From contig OY282560.1 in the NCBI GenBank assembly GCA_958295665.1, forward strand, positions 141,476,091 to 141,540,090: DNA of 64,000 nt, in the 5' to 3' direction. Origin of the DNA: Tipula vernalis (Eukaryota; Arthropoda; Insecta; Diptera; Tipulidae). Each line of letters starts with the position of its first letter. Position 1 is the first letter of the stretch. The position numbers and the translations under genes were made by a program. The notes under the pieces were generated by a model. The model worked only from the letters and a program-made list of their open reading frames with translations, was not told where the DNA came from and did not search any database. Shown here in pieces: positions 60,801-64,000 of the stretch.

Positions 60801-63800
60801 AAAATCTAAAATGGCCCGATTACGATGGTTGATACCTCTATCAATAGGTTTCGGGACCTGTAATTGCTGTGACAATTTTCATTTTGATTGCTCGATTATT
60901 TCTAAACATTTCTTAGAAAATTCAATTTTATTGAAAATCAACTGTGCTATATCCCACAAGTTTTTGGGCGGCAAAAATCTAAAATGGTCCGATTACAATG
61001 GTTGATACCTCTATCAATAGGTTTCGGGACCTGTAATTGCTGTGACAATTTTCATTTTGATTGCTCGATTATTTCTATGCATTTCTTAGAAAATTCAATT
61101 TTATTGAAAATCAACTGTGCTATAGCCCACAAGTTTTTGGGCGGCAAAAATCTAAAATGGTCCGATTACGATGGTTGATACCTCTATCAATAGGTTTCGG
61201 GACCTGTAATTGCTGTGACAATTTTCATTTTGATTGCTCGATAATTTCTAAACATTTCTTAGAAAATTCAATTTTATTGATAATCAACTGTGCTGTAGCC
61301 CAGAAATTTTTTGGCGGCAAAAATCTAAAATGGTCCGATTACGATGGTTGATACCTCTATCAATAGGTTTCGGGACCTGTAATTGCTGTGACAATTTTCA
61401 TTTTGATTGCTCGATTATTTCTATGCATTTATTAGAAAATTCAATTTTATTGAAAATCAACTGTGCTATAGCCCACAAGTTTTTGGGCGGCAATTATCTA
61501 AAATGGTCCGGTTACGATGGTTGATACCTCTATCAATAGGTTTCGGGACCTGTAATTGCTGTGACAATTTTCATTTTGATTGCTCTATTATTTCTAAACA
61601 TTTCTTAGAAAATTCAATTTTATTGAAAATCAACTGTGCTATAGCTCACAAGTTTTTGGGCGGCAAAAATCTAAAATGGTTCGATTACGATGGTTGATAC
61701 CTCTATCAATAGGTTTCGGGACCTGTAATTGCTGTGACAATTTTCATTTTGATTGCTCGATAATTTCTAAACATTTCTTAGAAAATTCAATTTTATTGAA
61801 AATCAACTGTGCTGTAGCCCAGAAATTTTTTGGCGGCAAAAATCTAAAATGGTCCGATTACGATGGTTGATACCTCTATCAATAGGTTTCGGGACCTGTA
61901 ATTGCTGTGACAATTTTCATTTTGATTGCTCGATTATTTCTATGCATTTATTAGAAAATTCAATTTTATTGAAAATCAACTGTGCTATAGCCCACAAGTT
62001 TTTGGGCGGCAATTATCTAAAATGGTCCGGTTACGATGGTTGATACCTCTATCAATAGGTTTCGGGACCTGTAATTGCTGTGACAATTTTCATTTTGATT
62101 GCTCTATTATTTCTAAACATTTCTTAGAAAATTCAATTTTATTGAAAATCAACTGTGCTATAGCTCACAAGTTTTTGGGCGGCAAAAATCTAAAATGGTT
62201 CGATTACGATGGTTGATACCTCTATCAATAGGTTTCGGGACCTGTAATTGCTGTGAAAATTTTCATTTTGATTGCTCGATTATTTCTATGCATTTCTTAG
62301 AAAATTCAATTTTATTGAAAATCAACTGTGCTATAGCCCACAAGTTTTTGGGCAGCAAAAATCTAAAATGGTCCGATTACGATGGTTGATACCTCTATCA
62401 ATAGCTTTCGGGACCTGTAATTGCTGTGACAATTTTCATTTTGATTGCTCGATTATTTCTATGCATTTCTTAGAAAATTCAATTTTATTGAAAATCAACT
62501 GTGCTATAGCCCACAAGTTTTTGGGCAGCAAAAATCTAAAATGGCCCGATTACGATGGTTGATACCTCTATCAATAGGTTTCGGGACCTGTAATTGCTGT
62601 GACAATTTTCATTTTGATTGCTCGATTATTTCTAAACATTTCTTAGAAAATTCAATTTTATTGAAAATCAACTGTGCTATATCCCACAAGTTTTTGGGCG
62701 GCAAAAATCTAAAATGGTCCGATTACAATGGTTGATACCTCTATCAATAGGTTTCGGGACCTGTAATTGCTGTGACAATTTTCATTTTGATTGCTCGAAT
62801 ATTTCTAAATATTTCTTAGAAAATTCAATTTTTTTGAAAATCAACTGTGTGGTTGTAGCCCACAATTGTTTGGGCGGCAAAAATCTAAAATGGTCCGATT
62901 ACGATGGTTGATACCTCTATCAATAGGTTTCGGGACCTGTAATTGCTGTGACAATTTTCATTTTGATTGCTCGATTATTTCTAAACATTTCTTAGAAAAT
63001 TCAATTTTATTGAAAATCAACTGTGCTATAGCCCACAAGTTTTTGGGCGGCAAAAATCTAAAATGGTTCGATTACGATGGTTGATACCTCTATCAATAGG
63101 TTTCGGGACCTGTAATTGCTGTGACAATTTTCATTTTGATTGCTCGAATATTTCTAAATATTTCTTAGAAAATTCAATTTTTTTGAAAATCAACTGTGTG
63201 GTTGTAGCCCACAATTGTTTGGGCGGCAAAAATCTAAAATGGTCCGATTACGATGGTTGATACCTCTATCAATAGGTTTCGGGACCTGTAATTGCTGTGA
63301 CAATTTTCATTTTGATTGCTCGATTATTTCTATGCATTTCTTAGAAAATTCAATTTTATTGAAAATCAACTGTGCTATAGCCCACAAATTTTTCGGCGGC
63401 AAAAATCTAAAATGGTCCGATTACGATGGTTGATACCTCTATCAATAGGTTTCGGGACCTGTAATTGCTGTGAAAATTTTCATTTTGATTGCTCGATTAT
63501 TTCTATGCATTTCTTAGAAAATTCAATTTTATTGAAAATCAACTGTGCTATAGCCCACAAGTTTTTGGGCAGCAAAAATCTAAAATCGTCCGATTACGAT
63601 GGTTGATACCTCTAATAGCTTTCGGGACCTGTAATTGCTGTGACAATTTTCATTTTGATTGCTAGATTATTTCTATGCATTTCTTAGAAAATTCAATTTT
63701 ATTGAAAATCAACTGTGCTATAGCCCACAAGTTTTTGGGCAGCAAAAATCTAAAATGGCCCGATTACGATGGTTGATACCTCTATCAATAGTTTTCGGGA

Positions 63801-64000
63801 CCTGTAATTGCTGTGACAATTTTCATTTTGATTGCTCGATTATTTCTAAACATTTCTTAGAAAGTTCAATTTTATTGAAAATCAACTGTGCTATATCCCA
63901 CAAGTTTTTGGGCGGCAAAAATCTAAAATGGTCCGATTACGATGGTTGATACCTCTATCAATAGGTTTCGGGACCTGTAATTGCTGTGACAATTTTCATT
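54882..64000. repeat. Tandem satellite, ~173-bp monomer, >=53 copies, continuing past the window
   Basis: Taking ATGGTCCGATTAC or its variants as an anchor, monomers start at 54908, 55081, 55256, 55429 and so on to 63928. Most are exactly 173 bp apart. Variant lengths are 176 bp (a GTGGTTGTAG version of the linker), 175, 180 (insertion near 59464) and 170 bp (3-bp deletion near 63615). Shared variants define higher-order blocks. Since 173 is not a multiple of 3, the repeated 64- to 96-codon frames on the plus strand and 66-codon frames on the minus strand shift phase every unit; I treat them as non-coding. Confidence 0.97.

Noticed and set aside
54803..63949. Dozens of repeated 64- to 96-codon open frames that look like a gene family (MVRLRWLIPLSIGFGTC..., MLDYFYAF...)
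   Set aside because: They are the same satellite monomer read in rotating phases. The 173-bp period is not a multiple of 3, and every frame ends within the next unit. No start context, splice sites or domain support a protein.
54882..64000. CRISPR-like array
   Set aside because: Whole monomers repeat without unique spacers, and the context is eukaryotic.

Overview
The window looks like insect chromosomal DNA, most likely from a fly or other dipteran. It is AT-rich, its one host gene has GT-AG introns (one about 47 kb long), and the repeats are a typical insect mixture: R1-clade and Jockey/CR1-like LINEs, pogo-like and hAT DNA transposons, tRNA-derived SINEs and many foldback elements. I saw no prokaryotic operons, CRISPR arrays, rRNA genes or free-standing tRNA genes. 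The species call is inference.

Host gene. One gene on the plus strand spans nearly the whole window and encodes a Dbl-family Rho guanine-nucleotide exchange factor. Five coding exons can be placed exactly (856-2836, 49984-52604, 52675-53070, 53136-53363, 53484-53615). They join in frame into 1,785 residues ending at a TAA. The first exon starts at a splice acceptor, so the true N-terminus lies upstream of the window. The N-terminal two thirds is low-complexity, Ser/Asn-rich and carries SH3-ligand-like proline motifs. Two cysteine-pair clusters are present, one in exon 856-2836 and one just before the DH domain. A DH domain (about residues 1393-1580) and a PH-like domain (about 1600-1770) follow. 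It resembles Drosophila GEFmeso-type RhoGEFs, but I could not verify orthology.

The 47-kb intron (2837-49983) is a transposon graveyard. At 4379-10803 a pogo/Tigger-like element with TA target duplications has a dead transposase split by a 3.0-kb element with CCCAACTAACA termini; that element in turn holds a SINE and a (TA)n tract. At 11773-12536 is a small LINE-derived element with a 14-bp target duplication. At 13104-14884 is a LINE RT pseudogene, next to a hAT element (14893-17976), which is split by a second hAT element (15188-16658). Both hATs have perfect 8-bp target duplications. At 19944-24310 is a degenerate R1-clade LINE with both ORFs. From 26.4 to 43.0 kb are foldback elements and MITEs, including a 1.1-kb imperfect palindrome and three copies of one TA-flanked MITE. 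At 43198-44935 is a second decayed LINE, and at 45072-47082 a third hAT-type element with a perfect 8-bp target duplication.

Downstream of the gene, an intact tRNA-derived SINE with a 14-bp target duplication (54121-54450) is followed by a tandem satellite of about 173-bp monomers. It runs from about 54882 past the window end (53 counted monomers). Variant-coded higher-order repeats occur at several periods, and a diverged monomer in inverted orientation caps its left edge. The many short ORFs across the satellite are artefacts of the repeat.

I found no convincing new gene system. The most noteworthy items are the satellite with its inverted edge monomer, the resolvable nested transposon stacks, and the paired cysteine clusters of the RhoGEF.
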